64,000 bases of DNA from Phanerodontia chrysosporium (Eukaryota; Basidiomycota; Agaricomycetes; Polyporales; Phanerochaetaceae). Under the pieces are notes generated by a model. That model saw nothing but the letters and a program-made list of their open reading frames with translations, did no database searches and was not told the origin of the DNA. The translations under genes were made by a program, and so were the position numbers. Of this stretch, positions 45,485-56,425 are shown piece by piece. The stretch spans positions 868,001 to 932,000 of the forward strand of contig MJGA01000001.1 of the NCBI GenBank assembly GCA_001910725.1, read 5' to 3'. Numbering within the stretch: the first letter of the stretch is position 1; every line of letters starts with the position of its first letter.

Positions 45485-47058
45485 TACAGAAGCTATTGTC
45501 TGCCGGACGCGGCACGCCCCAGAGGGGCAGCGGGGCACGGTGGCGAGACATGTCAATTGTCCGTAATCGTCACGCTCAGCGTGCACGCCGCAGCCGCAAG
45601 CGGAGGCGCGCGCGTGTGAATTTGGATATCGCGACCGCCTCGTGTGGGCTCGTTGCACGCCAAAGGGCACTGGCCGCGCTGCAGGCGGTCGACCTGTACG
45701 CGGGTTCGAGTCATGTGTGCGTGTCGTATGTGTGTGCTGGCCGCCGCCGGAGGGGCAGTCTGCAGCAGAGGCGGTCCATGCGCCCGGTGTAATAGGTTTC
45801 CCGCTATCCAGCTACGGCTGCGGGGGCGCGGCCCTTGCGGGGCAACCCAGCTATCAGTTAGGCTCTGTTAAACTTCGGCCCAGTCGAGGCGCGGCCACTG
45901 TATGAGTCAACTACGTACAAGCACCCCGCGGGCCCCACCAGGGTGCCCGGGCCAGCGAACGAACAGCGCACCGGAAATGGCGCGTCCGTGGATAGGCAGG
46001 CGGAGACCGCCCTCGGGGGCTGTTGCGCGTGCCGCCTGTGGGCCCTCCGCCGCGCCCGCGAAGCCTGACAGAGACACGGGCGCGCGAGGAGCGGCATGTC
46101 GGAGACAGAGCGAGCCAACGCTCTCCACGCCCGCCGCTTCCGCGTGCTTCGCGGGCGCAGGGGCCGCGATAGGACGGAGGCACACAGTGGAGACGCACCC
46201 CGCAGCCCGCATGCAGGGTTGCCCCGCCCCCCCCCCTCCTTCGCGCGCGGGCCGCCCGCCGTGCGCAGTCTTGCGTCTGCGAAGCCAGACCAACGTCATC
46301 CTGCTGTATGAGCGGTGACAGCTGGCGCTCCGTCGCGGCCCTGCGAGCCTCCCACTGCGCGGGGGCTGGGCTCGCGCGCGCGCTGCGCGCAGACATGGGA
46401 AGCGTACCTGAACGGGACGCAGAGAAGATCCCCGGGTCACGAGACGGCCCCCGCCGCGGAGAAAGTGGTTGGTTCTGGAAGCGGCTTAGTGAGATCATGG
46501 TAACGATGCATGCAAAAAGGCTGTCTGTGCCGCAGCGTGCGAGGGCTCGAAATTTTTCTCGTGCTCGAGTCCCGTCTTCGCACATGACCTCGAAGCCGAC
46601 GGTGCGTGCTGTAAGCGAACCCGTTGACGCGTCCGTGCGTCGCCGCTGTGGCGGATGACGCGCCGTGCGGCCCTAGCAGAGTGGCGGCAAACCTTGCTGC
46701 CTCGTGTTTTCGACACGTCGGCGGCCATAACGGTTAACCTTCGGATGCGATATACATGTACAGATGTCGACAGGGGCTCGATGGTGGCGGGCTCGCCAGC
46801 CGTTTGGTATCACTGATCATGTCTCGGACGCACTGGGAGGGCATGATCCAGGCAGATCGTAGCGTAAAAGGCTGTGGCAGTACCTGTCAGGACCGCTCTA
46901 TTGTGGATTAGACGAGGGCAAGTGGTCGGGCAAGGAGGGGTGAAACACCGAAAACGACGTTTGCTCTTCTGCAGGCGTCCTTGGCGAGTGGACTTTGGTT
47001 GGGGTAAACGCGGGGGGCGGTCAAGGTTTACAAAAACCGATGCACGTGTCCCTGACAT

Positions 47059-47243
47059 ACTGTACTGGATGACTAAGTTCACGGCTTGTGACCGTGACGC
47101 TGTGGATGGTCGAGTTCACAGTCAGCGCCGTCGTAACGCAGCCATCAAAGGCTAGAAAGCGCTGGCGCGCAGCGCCGCCATTGTTGTGACCGTGCAGTCG
47201 CAGGCGTTGGCGTGACGTGAACTTTAGGTCGTCCAGTACAGTA
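47059..47243. repeat. Imperfect inverted repeat with about 130-base loop
   Basis: The left arm (47059-47083) and right arm (47216-47243) are reverse complements: 12 bases match perfectly at the outer end (TACTGTACTGGA), then a few mismatches, then eight perfect bases (AGTTCACG) at the inner end. It could be a decayed miniature inverted-repeat element or a hairpin-forming transcript. The loop has no coding potential. Confidence 0.6.
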
Positions 47244-47806
47244 CACGACGCCATTTGGTGATATACTTTGCCACACACTGTGGCGCAGGCTTGTGACGCG
47301 AATCCTCAATTACAACAGCGGCACTCGCATCGCGGATCCTTGGATCGAGCCGATACATTGATCATAGGGCGGGGCCGAAGACGAGCCCCTGTTTGTACGA
47401 TGGCGCTGAGTGGGACGGGTTCTCTTGAGCTAGGTCTCGATGATGATTGCATGGGGTTCATGACTTGGCTTCGTGTGAATAGGGCCGTTCAATTGCTGTC
47501 CGAGGTATCAAGACGAGCACAGGGGCTCCTATCTGTATTGGAGTCACAATGTAGAAATACAACGAAGACGGTCAATAGGAATGCCCTCACGCTCTCTGGA
47601 CATGCCTCTGAAGACTGGTCAGAGAGACGGAGATGGGAAATCGGATCGAGGTGGTTGGTGCAACCAAATAGGCAATCCCGCTTTGATGGCGGTCGGAGCC
47701 GTAGACGCTTGCGGCACAAGGGTGAAGCACACCACCGATCTGTGATCTCAGTCCGAACTGCATTGCGTCGCCGTCCGAGTCGGCTGCTCCGCCCTCCTCA
47801 CCGAAC

Positions 47807-48939
47807 ATGGCCTCCAGCAACACCGTCGCATTCCCCTCCGCATCGCCCGCACCGACGCCCGACGCCTCGTCTGAGACATCGCTGCAGCCTCGGCACCCGG
47901 CACTCTCCATGTCTTGCCACACGAGCGCAATCGAGGTCTGCGACCTCGTCTACAGCGCTTCTGTCTCGTCCTGGGACACCATCGAGCGGTTCTACGAGCC
48001 GAACGCGACGTACGAGAACCCGTTCGTCACCGCCAACTCGCGCGCGCTCCTGTCCGACATCCACGCCGTCGCGTCGCACCTCTCGCAGATCGACGTGCCC
48101 CGCCCCGTCGCCGTCCTGCAGGGCCTCTTCGGGCTGAAGAAAGAGAAGCTCTGGACGGACCCGTGGTTCCGCGCGCTGTCGGTGTGGGGCGAGATTGGCG
48201 ACGTGTGCGAGAGCGAGAGCTTCGGTGAGTAGCGCTGCGCCGCGGGTGCCCGGCCGCCATGCCAGGGCCGCCGTCCGTGCACACGAGCATGCGGCTGGGC
48301 CCGCCATGATCCCCTTTGTACGGCACTCTGGTTCGCTGCCTGGTGGCGCCGCATGCACATCGCTGACCCCGCGCGCGCGCGCGCGCACGCGCTGTTTGCA
48401 GATGGGCACCGCAAGATCATCGTCGAGCACACGCTCCACATCCTGCTGCTGCCCGGGCTGCATTCTCCCGCAACGCACCATCCGATGGTGGCGGCGACGC
48501 AGCCGGAAGCACCGTCGACCCGCACGCTCTCGCTCTCCTCAAACCAGCTTCAGCAAGTCGCGTATCATTCGACGCTCGGGATGGACCTGTCATTGCCGTC
48601 CCCTTTCCACCTGCGCCTCCCTATCACATCGAGACTATCGTTCAACGACGCTGGAAAGATTACGCACCATCGGGATCTCTGGGATGTCAAAGTGCGCGCC
48701 CCTCGCCCGTATCAGCCGGGCTATTGTTTTTCTGACTTGACCCGGAAACATAGGACTTGCTCGGGCTTCTGCCTGGAATGTCGCTCGCCCAATGGATAAG
48801 CGGCAGACTGGTTGCACAGGGTATCAGGGGGATTGCGTGCCTTGGCCGCTCTCTCCTGTGGTCCAGCCCTAACGACGGGACTTCCGCCCGAAGTGTTACC
48901 CGTCGCAAACGGGCGGCCGACGAAGAGCAAGCAGTCTAG
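47807..48939 (+). CDS. NTF2/SnoaL-like fold hypothetical protein
   Basis: Three-exon protein of about 300 residues. After a disordered Ser/Pro/Ala-rich lead, SAIEVCDLVYSASVSSWDTI and ERFYEPNATYENPFVTANSR match the start of NTF2-like domains: an N-terminal helix and the aromatic-Asn strand pattern. The second exon has the long strand DGHRKIIVEHTLHILLLPGL and the end of the fold, LSFNDAGKITHHRDLWDVK. The third exon continues DLLGLLPGMSLAQWISGRLV with an amphipathic helix and a basic tail. The fold can bind small ligands or act in dimerisation; no catalytic residue can be assigned. Intron 1 (about 48225-48400) holds a (GC)n tract; intron 2 is near 48690-48752; both join in frame. Start at 47807, stop at 48937-48939. 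Confidence 0.7.
48371..48390 (+). repeat. Alternating CG tract inside an intron
   Basis: Eight or more GC units lie in intron 1 of the NTF2-like gene, close to the acceptor. This is the only such tract found inside a gene here. Confidence 0.8.
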
Positions 48940-50824
48940 CCCGCCGGGGCTTACGCGAGAGCTGTGAGACGGCTCCATATCCGTATGAAAGCCATCATTC
49001 TAGTAGTGCGTCCTTGTGCTGCTTTTGGTTGCCACGGCCATTGTTGCTTCGCCTTGGCCCTTTGCTATTAGCGACTTGTCTTTGAAACGATACCCCTCTC
49101 GTCGATTCCCTTTATCTCTGCATGGGAACCTTGTATTTCTAGTGTTCTACAGCCTCATCTTAGTGTTTGTATGTATGCGAGCGTATATTAATGAAGGCCT
49201 CTAACAAATGGACACCTGTTTTCGTATAGACCCTTGGCACAGGGTGCGGAGCTTCGGCCTACCAGAAAGCATGAAACTTGCGTCAGATGGAACAATAGAG
49301 GGCGAAGCGAAGGAATGCTATTGTCTAGACGAGGACAGACGACGAGCAGGGCCGCCATCAGAGGGGAGCGGGGGTGAAACACGCCTTGGGGGCTCGTCTG
49401 ACGTCGGACGGACGAGGCGACGGACATTGCCGGCGTGCGAGAGGGCCAACCGGGCGGACGGCGTGCGGGCGCCCCTTGGCAACGTCGTGGCGTCACCTGC
49501 AGGACGAAACCGCGCGGGCGGGCAGATCATGCAGCGGCCGCCACCGCGAAAGCGATGCGACATGATCATCGCGGAACGCATCTCCATCGCGGCCTGCAGA
49601 TCACACACCCCATCGACCCCGGCGTGCATCAACGGACTCTGTCCTGCGGTTGATGGGATTCGCCCCCAGGCACGCCCACACGCACTTTCGCACACGCTAT
49701 CGTCCACTGTCGTGCATCATCGGCGTCCGCGATGCTGGCACGCCCAGCCCGGGCCGCGCGTCCTGTGCAAAGAGTGGGAGCCGCAGCCTCGCCATCTCGC
49801 TGCAATCTGTCGCAGTGCCCCAGGCGGCGCACCCGCAATGACCGGCTCCGTCGGGCTATCTGCAGCGGCAGCTCGCACGGCGCTGTGTGCAGCGGTGCGC
49901 CACCCACAACTAGCAGCATGCCCTAGGCTTAGCTTAACCTTGTGCACATAGCCGGTCATTGCGATGCAACGCCGCTGTGCGGGAAGAACGGAGCAAGCGC
50001 GTGTGCGGCGCGCCCTGGGGCCAATGCAAGTAGCTTACCGTGCTTCTCGGGCCGCACCCTGGCACCCGGAGAGTTTACACCGATGAGGCTGTATCGCCAG
50101 GTACGAAAGACGCTGCGCTATGCGTTTCAGGTCCACGAGGAACATCTGGTAGAGGACGGGAGAAGCACAAGGCTCTGTCGTCGCTGTCGGTCATCAGCGG
50201 CGGGCGACCCAGCTTCCCATGATGAGGGCGTCCAGTATAATGAAAGAAGGTTCAGCGTGCCGTTGAGGGAGAGCGTTCCTGCCAAAGGGAGAAGCATCTA
50301 TGACGTGAAGCTTGGGTACATTCGAGACTCACATGGCTCACGACGTGACACGCTTTGCGAAAGCCTGTGTCGAGTTTAACTCTGATGCTGATGAAGCACT
50401 GCGTGCGGACAGCACAGGAGGAGATCGTATGTGGGAGCCGGGTGGCTGCACCCCAGATGCGGACGCGAAGCTGCAGTGGCAGGGGCGAGTCCTCGGATGA
50501 ATCGGCGGCTGGGAGCGCGACGCTGTGCGCCGGTGGCGGTTATCACCTGGAAATGTGACATGTGAAGACCTGATTGCTATGGTACTCGACCGTCGCAGCA
50601 ATTTACTGATGCAAGAAAACGCGGTGGTCAAGCTCTGGCCGGCGTGTGACGGGTGACAAGCCTCCGCCGCGCGTGCCTAAAGCGGGAGGCGACGGCCTCC
50701 GGCGTCTACCGCACGCCCGATCATATCTGACGCCACGAAGCTGACGTTCGACCACCCTCGTCACACGCCGGCCATCTGCAGTCGCGTCCAACAGCCCAAC
50801 CTCACTCAGGCGCCGCACAGAGCG
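48940..50824. other. Gene-free interval
   Basis: About 1.9 kb with no recognisable exon. Open frames up to 247 codons (49208-49951, +) are basic and low-complexity with no domain. The first 250 bases are T-rich and probably 3' flank of the NTF2-like gene. Confidence 0.45.
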
Positions 50825-52296
50825 ATGTCCTTTGAGAATGCCTACGTTACCAAAGGTGCTTCAGCCGCGAACATGTCCTCTGAGACTGCCCACTGACCTC
50901 CTGAAGCTCTCATGGTCGTCGTCGCAGTGACCTCCATTGTCACTGGCATCTTCGACGTCAAGTACCTCTTTCACCTGCAGCTGGTGCCCCACATATCCAA
51001 GCACCATCAGGTGCGCCAAACGACCCTGTCTCTCTGGCCCCCTGTTCTGACACTACCGCTAGTATTGGCGGCTGTTCGTACACCACTTGGCCTGTTCAGA
51101 CTCTATAGACTTGCTCTTGACAGAGCTTCTGCTTTATAATGCAGCAATACACATTGAGCGCGCCTTTGGTAGCCTCAAGTACGCGGTACGTCAGCCTCCT
51201 ATACCCCGAGGTCTCAAGCTCACCGTCATGGGGTGCCATTACAGTCGTTCCTTGCCATTGCACTCGTGCTCAACACTATTTGCACCTTTCTTGCACTTAT
51301 CATCGCTTCCTTCTTCCCGACAATTGGAGCAGCGGTCAACCGTCTGCCCTCGGGGCCTATTGCTCTCGTGTTCAGCATCGTCTACCAGTATTACCGTCTC
51401 GTGCCACAGGCGTACGAGTTCAAGGTCTTCGGTGTCACTTTTAGCGACAAGATATGGGCCTATGCTACTGCCGCACAGGTACGCTGACCTTGGGTTCTCG
51501 GCTTTCACCCGCCTGCCGAGACAGAACTGAGTCACATCCTCTGTGAACTTTCTCAGCTCGCGCTGACGGCCGGACCCCCGACCCTGCTGCTTGCGTCCTG
51601 CGGCATCATCACGGGGTACGTCTACCGCGCCGACATCCTCCAACTCAAGGGGTGGCGGATTCCACAGCGGTGCGTCCCTGCCCCGTGTCTATTGTGTGGA
51701 GCCGTGTCTGACGACGAGACGTGCCTCCAGGGTGGCACGGTTCGCGGAGCGCCGGATCAGGCCCCTGCTGGGCGAAGAGCGGGCGGGGCGGCGGCTCAAC
51801 CGGGTCTTTCCCGACAGCCGCACGCGCACGTCGCGCGCGCAAGACATCCTCGCGCGCGACGAGGTCCCCACGACCGCGCGGCGGACGCGCACCGCGCGCA
51901 CGGCACCCCCGCAGGCGGCCGACGACGGCGCAGGCGACCCCCCGCCGCCGCCCCGCGCACGAGCGGCGTCGTGCGGCAGTGGGTGTCGGAGCTCGCGGGC
52001 GCGGCGCGCCCGAGCGCGGGCGGGGGCGCGGGGACGGTGCGCGTGCCGAGCGAGGCGGAGATCGAGACGCTGACGGCGATGTTCCCGGACGTCGGGCGGG
52101 ACGTCGTGCTCGGCGTGCTGCAGCGGAGGTGCGTCGCCCCCGTTTCTTTCTGGTTTCGCGCGTTGCCTTGTTCCTTCGCACGTGCGAAAAAAACGCGCTT
52201 CGCTCCCCCCTAGAAGAGGCTGACCCGCGCCGCGTCCCTTGCAGTGCCAACATCGAGATCGCGGCCGAGACATTGCTGAGCTCAGCGCGCAGCTGA
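50825..52296 (+). CDS. Dsc2/UBAC2-like rhomboid pseudoprotease with C-terminal UBA/CUE-type domain (apparent frameshift)
   Basis: Predicted ER/Golgi multi-pass protein that would work with a membrane ubiquitin ligase (Dsc complex in fungi, gp78 partner UBAC2 in animals). The start at 50825 opens a 31-base first exon (MSFENAYVTK). Exons 2-4 then give rhomboid-like helices: ALMVVVAVTSIVTGIFDVKYL, then HHQYWRLFVHHLACSDSIDL, the second helix ELLLYNAAIHIERAFGSLKY, SFLAIALVLNTICTFLALII, and a later LTAGPPTLLLASCGIITGYVYR. The rhomboid catalytic Ser/His motifs are not seen. A long basic, Pro/Ala-rich linker follows, then EAEIETLTAMFPDVGRDVVL, a CUE/UBA-like start, ending TLLSSARS. The linker reads in a different frame from the UBA/CUE end, so one base seems to be missing near 51938-51954. 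Stop at 52294-52296. Confidence 0.8.
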
Positions 52297-52937
52297 GGGA
52301 CGGGCTCGCGCGGGGGCGCGGGGGGGCACCGCGGGATTCTGGGTGGGGCGGTGGGCGTGGGAGCGTGGGTTGCAACCGGTGGACATTGTTGCAGGGCGCG
52401 GTGGGATGGCTCTGGGCCGTGCGCTGCTGCCCCCATCCGCCGTGCCTCTCTCCACGCCGCTGATTCCCATCCCTGCGTGGAGCCGTCCGCGCACCACTCG
52501 GCCGACGCACCGGATATTATCTGCAGCTCGAAATCGAAGACACGCCTTGTCGCTGCGGCCCATGCGGATCCGCGAATTTATTACGTCCGTTTGTGCGATG
52601 TTGTACGTTTGTCACCCTCGAGACATGCGAGACCTGCCGCCGGATCTTCAGGCACGTCCAGCCGCAGTCGAATTGGCATGTTGTGTGCATCCGCAGATAC
52701 GGTGTGCCATGGATGAGACGGCAGCGCCGTCGGTAACTATGGGGCCGCTGTCGCCTTGCGGCCAAGTCTTCGTGGTGCGAGCAAGACTTGATGCTCGTCC
52801 CACCCTATCATGCGCAGAAGTCTCAGTCCGCGTATGTTGTTCGCACCCAGATAAGTTCATCGCGACGCTGCTTGCACTTCCCAGACAGTGTACATGTATG
52901 TATACAGCATTGCCTACATCTTCAACACCTCCGACAC
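52297..52937. other. Convergent 3' interval
   Basis: About 640 bases between two convergent genes; no exon with a recognisable motif. It probably contains both 3' untranslated regions. Confidence 0.45.
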
Positions 52938-55065
52938 TCACGCCTCCTCGGACTCCTCCGCCTCGAGAAGGACATCCTCTTCCTCGTCCTCCGCCGTAAA
53001 GGCAGTGAGCGGGACAGCGTAGAGGCGGATGACCGGCTGCAGAAAAATTTCGGGGTCGTGTCAGTAAATATGGACATAGAGAGGAGGGTATGGCGTCATG
53101 TTGACAGCGAGGAAACGGCGGTGACAGTGGCGGCGTGATCCGTCCCACGACGGCCGTCACCATGGCCAGGCAAGGGCAGTTGCTCACCTTGTTAGGGTCC
53201 TTGACAAGAACGTACTTGCCCTCGGGCTGCTTCATGAGGATGTCCGTCACCGTGCGGACAATGCCCCATCCGTTCGCCAGGGAAATGTTCAGCTGGTTCG
53301 CGAACTCAGTCGGCCGGACGGACTGCGTGCTCAGGATGACGTGGCGCGTGCTGTCCCGCGGGTTCACTCGGGAGATGTACCTGGAAAATGCAGGTTAGCG
53401 AGGCCCGTTCCTCAGCAGAGACCAACCGCGCGGGACGTACCCAATCTTCATCAGGTCAGCTCCGGCCAAGATACTCTGCACCGTCCACTTGGCCAGCTTG
53501 GCGCTGTTGTTCTTCATCTCGGTCGCGACGACGGCACCACGCTGGGTGTCCAGCTTCGTCCTCCAGTCGGGCGCGCCACCGGCACCAGGTGCGCGGGGGT
53601 CGAACTCGTTCAAGGCGCGGATCGTGACCAGGCCCTGGCCCTCGCGCGGGTTGCCCTGGCCAGCGTTGTACGCATCGACCTCCGTGCGCACGCAAATCTT
53701 GAGGTCTTCGTCCTCAGTGACACCGAGATCGAACACACGGTAGCGGTAGCCGCAGGAAGCCAGTGGCTCGGTCTCGTCGGGGCCATAGAAGGGTTGGCTT
53801 GTCGAGGTCGACCGGCGGCGGTGGAGGCTGCTCCACCACGGCCTGGAAGCCAAAGTTCTGGTTGATGTATGTGGCCTCGAGCGAGAGAGATGTCGCAGAG
53901 TTGATCGAAGGAGTCTCCGGGACCTTGTCAGCGGGGTTGTTGGGGTTAGGAGGTTGAGGGTCTTGTGGTGGGTCCGCCGCGTTTTCGTTAACCGTAACAG
54001 TGTCGAACGGACCGCCGTCACGCTTGTCGAAGAAGAGCTTGTTGCCCTCCCGGACAATGACGATGTCCCAGGGGTACACAGTCCGTGTAGCACACATAAG
54101 TCCACTGAGGATAACATCTGTGGTGTAGACCGTCGCGGTCTCTTTTGCGGCGAGCTAACCCAAATGGTTAGGGTTTACGCAATTCGTCGAGCGCAGTCAA
54201 CTCACCTCCTGCATAACCGGATCGTCAGAGGTAGTAGTATTGTACTTGATACGATCGAGAAGTTGAAGCGGCTTCTCAGACTTGGTGGTGACTCGGTCGT
54301 ACGCCTTGTCGTAAGGCAGCAGACGACCGTAAGTGTCGCTGGATGGCGTTAGAGGTATTTCAGCCTTATGCTAGAAGATTGCACGCACAGATCCTCGGGA
54401 TCGTCGACGTCCAGGCGAAGCTTCGCCAAACGGTGGAACTCGATCTCCTCGAGCATAGACCACTCCGGAGAGATAGCGACCGACGCTTCACGAGTGCGGT
54501 TGTTCTAGTACCACTGTCAGCGATGTGATCATAGGGCCCGCGCAGCAGTACGCACCTTCTCCCAGTCCCTCCAACCTCTTCTTCCACCGCGCTGGGCACT
54601 GCCGCCTCGGGTAGAGGTGAATCCACCACGACCGCCGCGAGTCGCGCCACCCCTGGTCGAGAAACCAGCGCCACCACGAGTGGAGGTGCGTCCCCTCGCC
54701 ATAGCACCACCCCTGCGAACGGTAGTGGCCTTGCTGTCGACAAGCGAGAAGCTGGACTCGTCCTCAGCATGGAAGTAAGCGAAGGCACTTGCGGTACCGC
54801 TGCCGAACGCGGGCTGGCCGTCGCGCCTGCCACGGGCACCACCAGCGGTGCCACGAGCAGTGGTTCCCGAGGTCAGACCGATGTTAGCCTGACGTCCATC
54901 GCCCGAGATGTCGTTCCAGTCGGCAAAGCGTCCAAGCTTGTCGGATTTTGAGTACGGAGCGTAGGGAATGTCCTTGAACTTGAACTGCGAGGGGAGGTTC
55001 GAAAACGACGGTCCCCAGCCGCCATCTGGGTTGTCGTTGATCGTCGGGAGCGAGAAGGAGGACAT
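52938..55065 (-). CDS. Translation initiation factor eIF3 subunit d (apparent frameshift)
   Basis: Predicted cytosolic eIF3d, the cap-binding subunit of eIF3. The start (complement of 55063-55065) gives [20 protein letters not shown] and [20 protein letters not shown], the family's typical opening. An Arg/Gly-rich stretch with many RGG repeats follows. Then come [20 protein letters not shown] with [22 protein letters not shown], and [20 protein letters not shown], with [19 protein letters not shown] and [20 protein letters not shown] after them. The end is the acidic tail [15 protein letters not shown], with the stop at 52938-52940. The frame changes between PPVDLDKP and FYGPDETEP near 53790-53799, consistent with an indel rather than a real break, since the factor is essential. 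It is divergent from the RBMX2-like gene, 124 bases between start codons. Confidence 0.92.
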
Positions 55066-55189
55066 TGTGTGCTCCTGGAGATGAGGAGAGCGCAATTGCA
55101 GCTCTTGCCTCAAAATTCTGCTCCTGCCAAAAGCGGGTGTACGCATCATTTACGGCGCCTAGCGCGGCAGCTGCTCATTGAACTCGACC

Positions 55190-56403
55190 ATGAAGTGAGT
55201 GAACCGCACGTATCCCTTCCGCTACGCACTGATACTCACGACCGAGTCAGCGTAGTACGTGAAATCAACAAGATCAATGAGCGAGAACTAGACCTCGGGA
55301 TCTCTGGCTCGTGGCATGATGACTACAAAGGTGAGCACCCCCAGTATATCGTGCGGGTCCTGTCCATTGACCATACCGTCAGACTCTGCATATATCTTCG
55401 TCGGAGGCTTGCATCCGGAGTTGACCGAAGGAGACGTTATCACTATCTTCTCGCAGTAAGTGCAACATATGAATCGTTGGCGTTGGTGCTCAGCGTCAGG
55501 TGCGTAGGTACGGTGAAGTCATGGATGTGAACCTTCCGCGAGACAAGAACACCGGCAAGACAAAGGGCTTCGGGTTCTTGATGTACGAAGACCAGCGGTC
55601 GACCATCTTGGCCGTAGACAACCTCAACGGTGCTAGGGTCCTGGAACGTACGCTACGCGTCGACCATGTCAAGAACTACAAGCAGCCCAGGACCAAAAAC
55701 GAGGAAGGAGAATGGGTCGACAGAGAGGAACAGAGCCTCAATGCCAAGCCTGAGCTCGTAATTGGTACGCCGTACATTGCTTATCTGATAGACCATGCAC
55801 TGACAGGTCCGTAGACGGAGGTGCTGAGTCGGAAAGCTCAGAGTCTGATGGGCCGGACATCGATCCTGACGACCCCATGCGCGACTATCTTATCCAGAAG
55901 TACAAGGAAGAGAAGGCAAGAAGAAGGGAAGCTCGAAAGGCAAACGCAAGCACAAGGACGAAACTCCTGAAGAACGACGCGCTCGCAAGGAGCGAAAGAA
56001 GCTCAAGAAACTCAAGAAGGCGGAGAAGTCGGAGGGTATGCGTGCCGTGGAGAACCTCCTGAAAGAGCTGGAGACGCAGCATCGTCCACGGCGTCGTAGT
56101 CCCTCTCCAGATGACCGGAGACGACCGGACAGTCGCGAGAGGCATGCTGACCGGTATGAGGACCGCTCAAGAGACAGATATCGCTCCGAACGGGGGCGTA
56201 ACGACTCTCCTCCTCGTTCGCCGCGAGACCGATCGGCTCGGTATAGGTCTCGTTCGCGAACTCCGCCGCCCAGAGACTCGCGCCACAGGAGTAGACACGA
56301 CAGTCCGCCAAGGAGACGTGACATCGAGGACGAGAGGACGCCACCACGAAAACGAGCACGCGAGGATGATATGTCGCCACCGCGCAGACGCGATCGGGAT
56401 TAG
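55190..56403 (+). CDS. Ist3/Cwf29/RBMX2-like splicing factor with RRM and Arg/Ser-rich tail (apparent frameshift)
   Basis: Predicted component of the RES complex in the spliceosome (yeast Ist3, human RBMX2). Exon 1 is only five bases (ATGAA); joining to CGTAGTACG at 55251 gives [20 protein letters not shown], the family's characteristic opening. The RRM follows: RNP2 YIFVGGL, RNP1 KGFGFLMY, then the C-terminal motif [14 protein letters not shown]. After an acidic spacer, [15 protein letters not shown] is expected to continue into a Lys-rich stretch ending [18 protein letters not shown]. Here the frame changes at 55918-55919, as if one A is missing from a short A-run. The C-terminus (about 56070-56400) is an RS/RD-rich tail with [16 protein letters not shown] and [10 protein letters not shown]. 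Stop at 56401-56403, only 22 bases from the convergent GatB stop. Confidence 0.9.
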
Positions 56404-56425
56404 CTGCTGTATTGCGCATGTACTA

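Larger units (their letters stand above)
42121..47806. other. Gene-free, very G+C-rich interval (second desert)
   Basis: No frame shows a known domain or plausible exon chain. Overlapping long frames (489 codons at 42447-43916 on +, 438 codons at 42431-43747 on -) are Arg/Ala/Pro-rich and look like G+C artefacts. It contains several alternating CG or CGTG tracts, short C-runs (43820-43829 and about 46222) and, near its right end, an imperfect inverted repeat. Confidence 0.45.

Noticed and set aside
45690..45720. GGTTCGAGTC-like sequence resembling a tRNA B box
   Set aside because: No matching A box, acceptor stem or anticodon arm could be found at the right distance.
47268..48137. 289-codon + frame overlapping the NTF2-like gene start
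   Set aside because: Out of frame with the NTF2-like protein and ends in an Arg/Ser/Pro-rich shadow; the ATG at 47807 in the other frame has clear fold-like sequence.
49208..49951. 247-codon + frame in the interval after the NTF2-like gene
   Set aside because: Basic, low-complexity, no domain, and no splice pattern; several competing frames.
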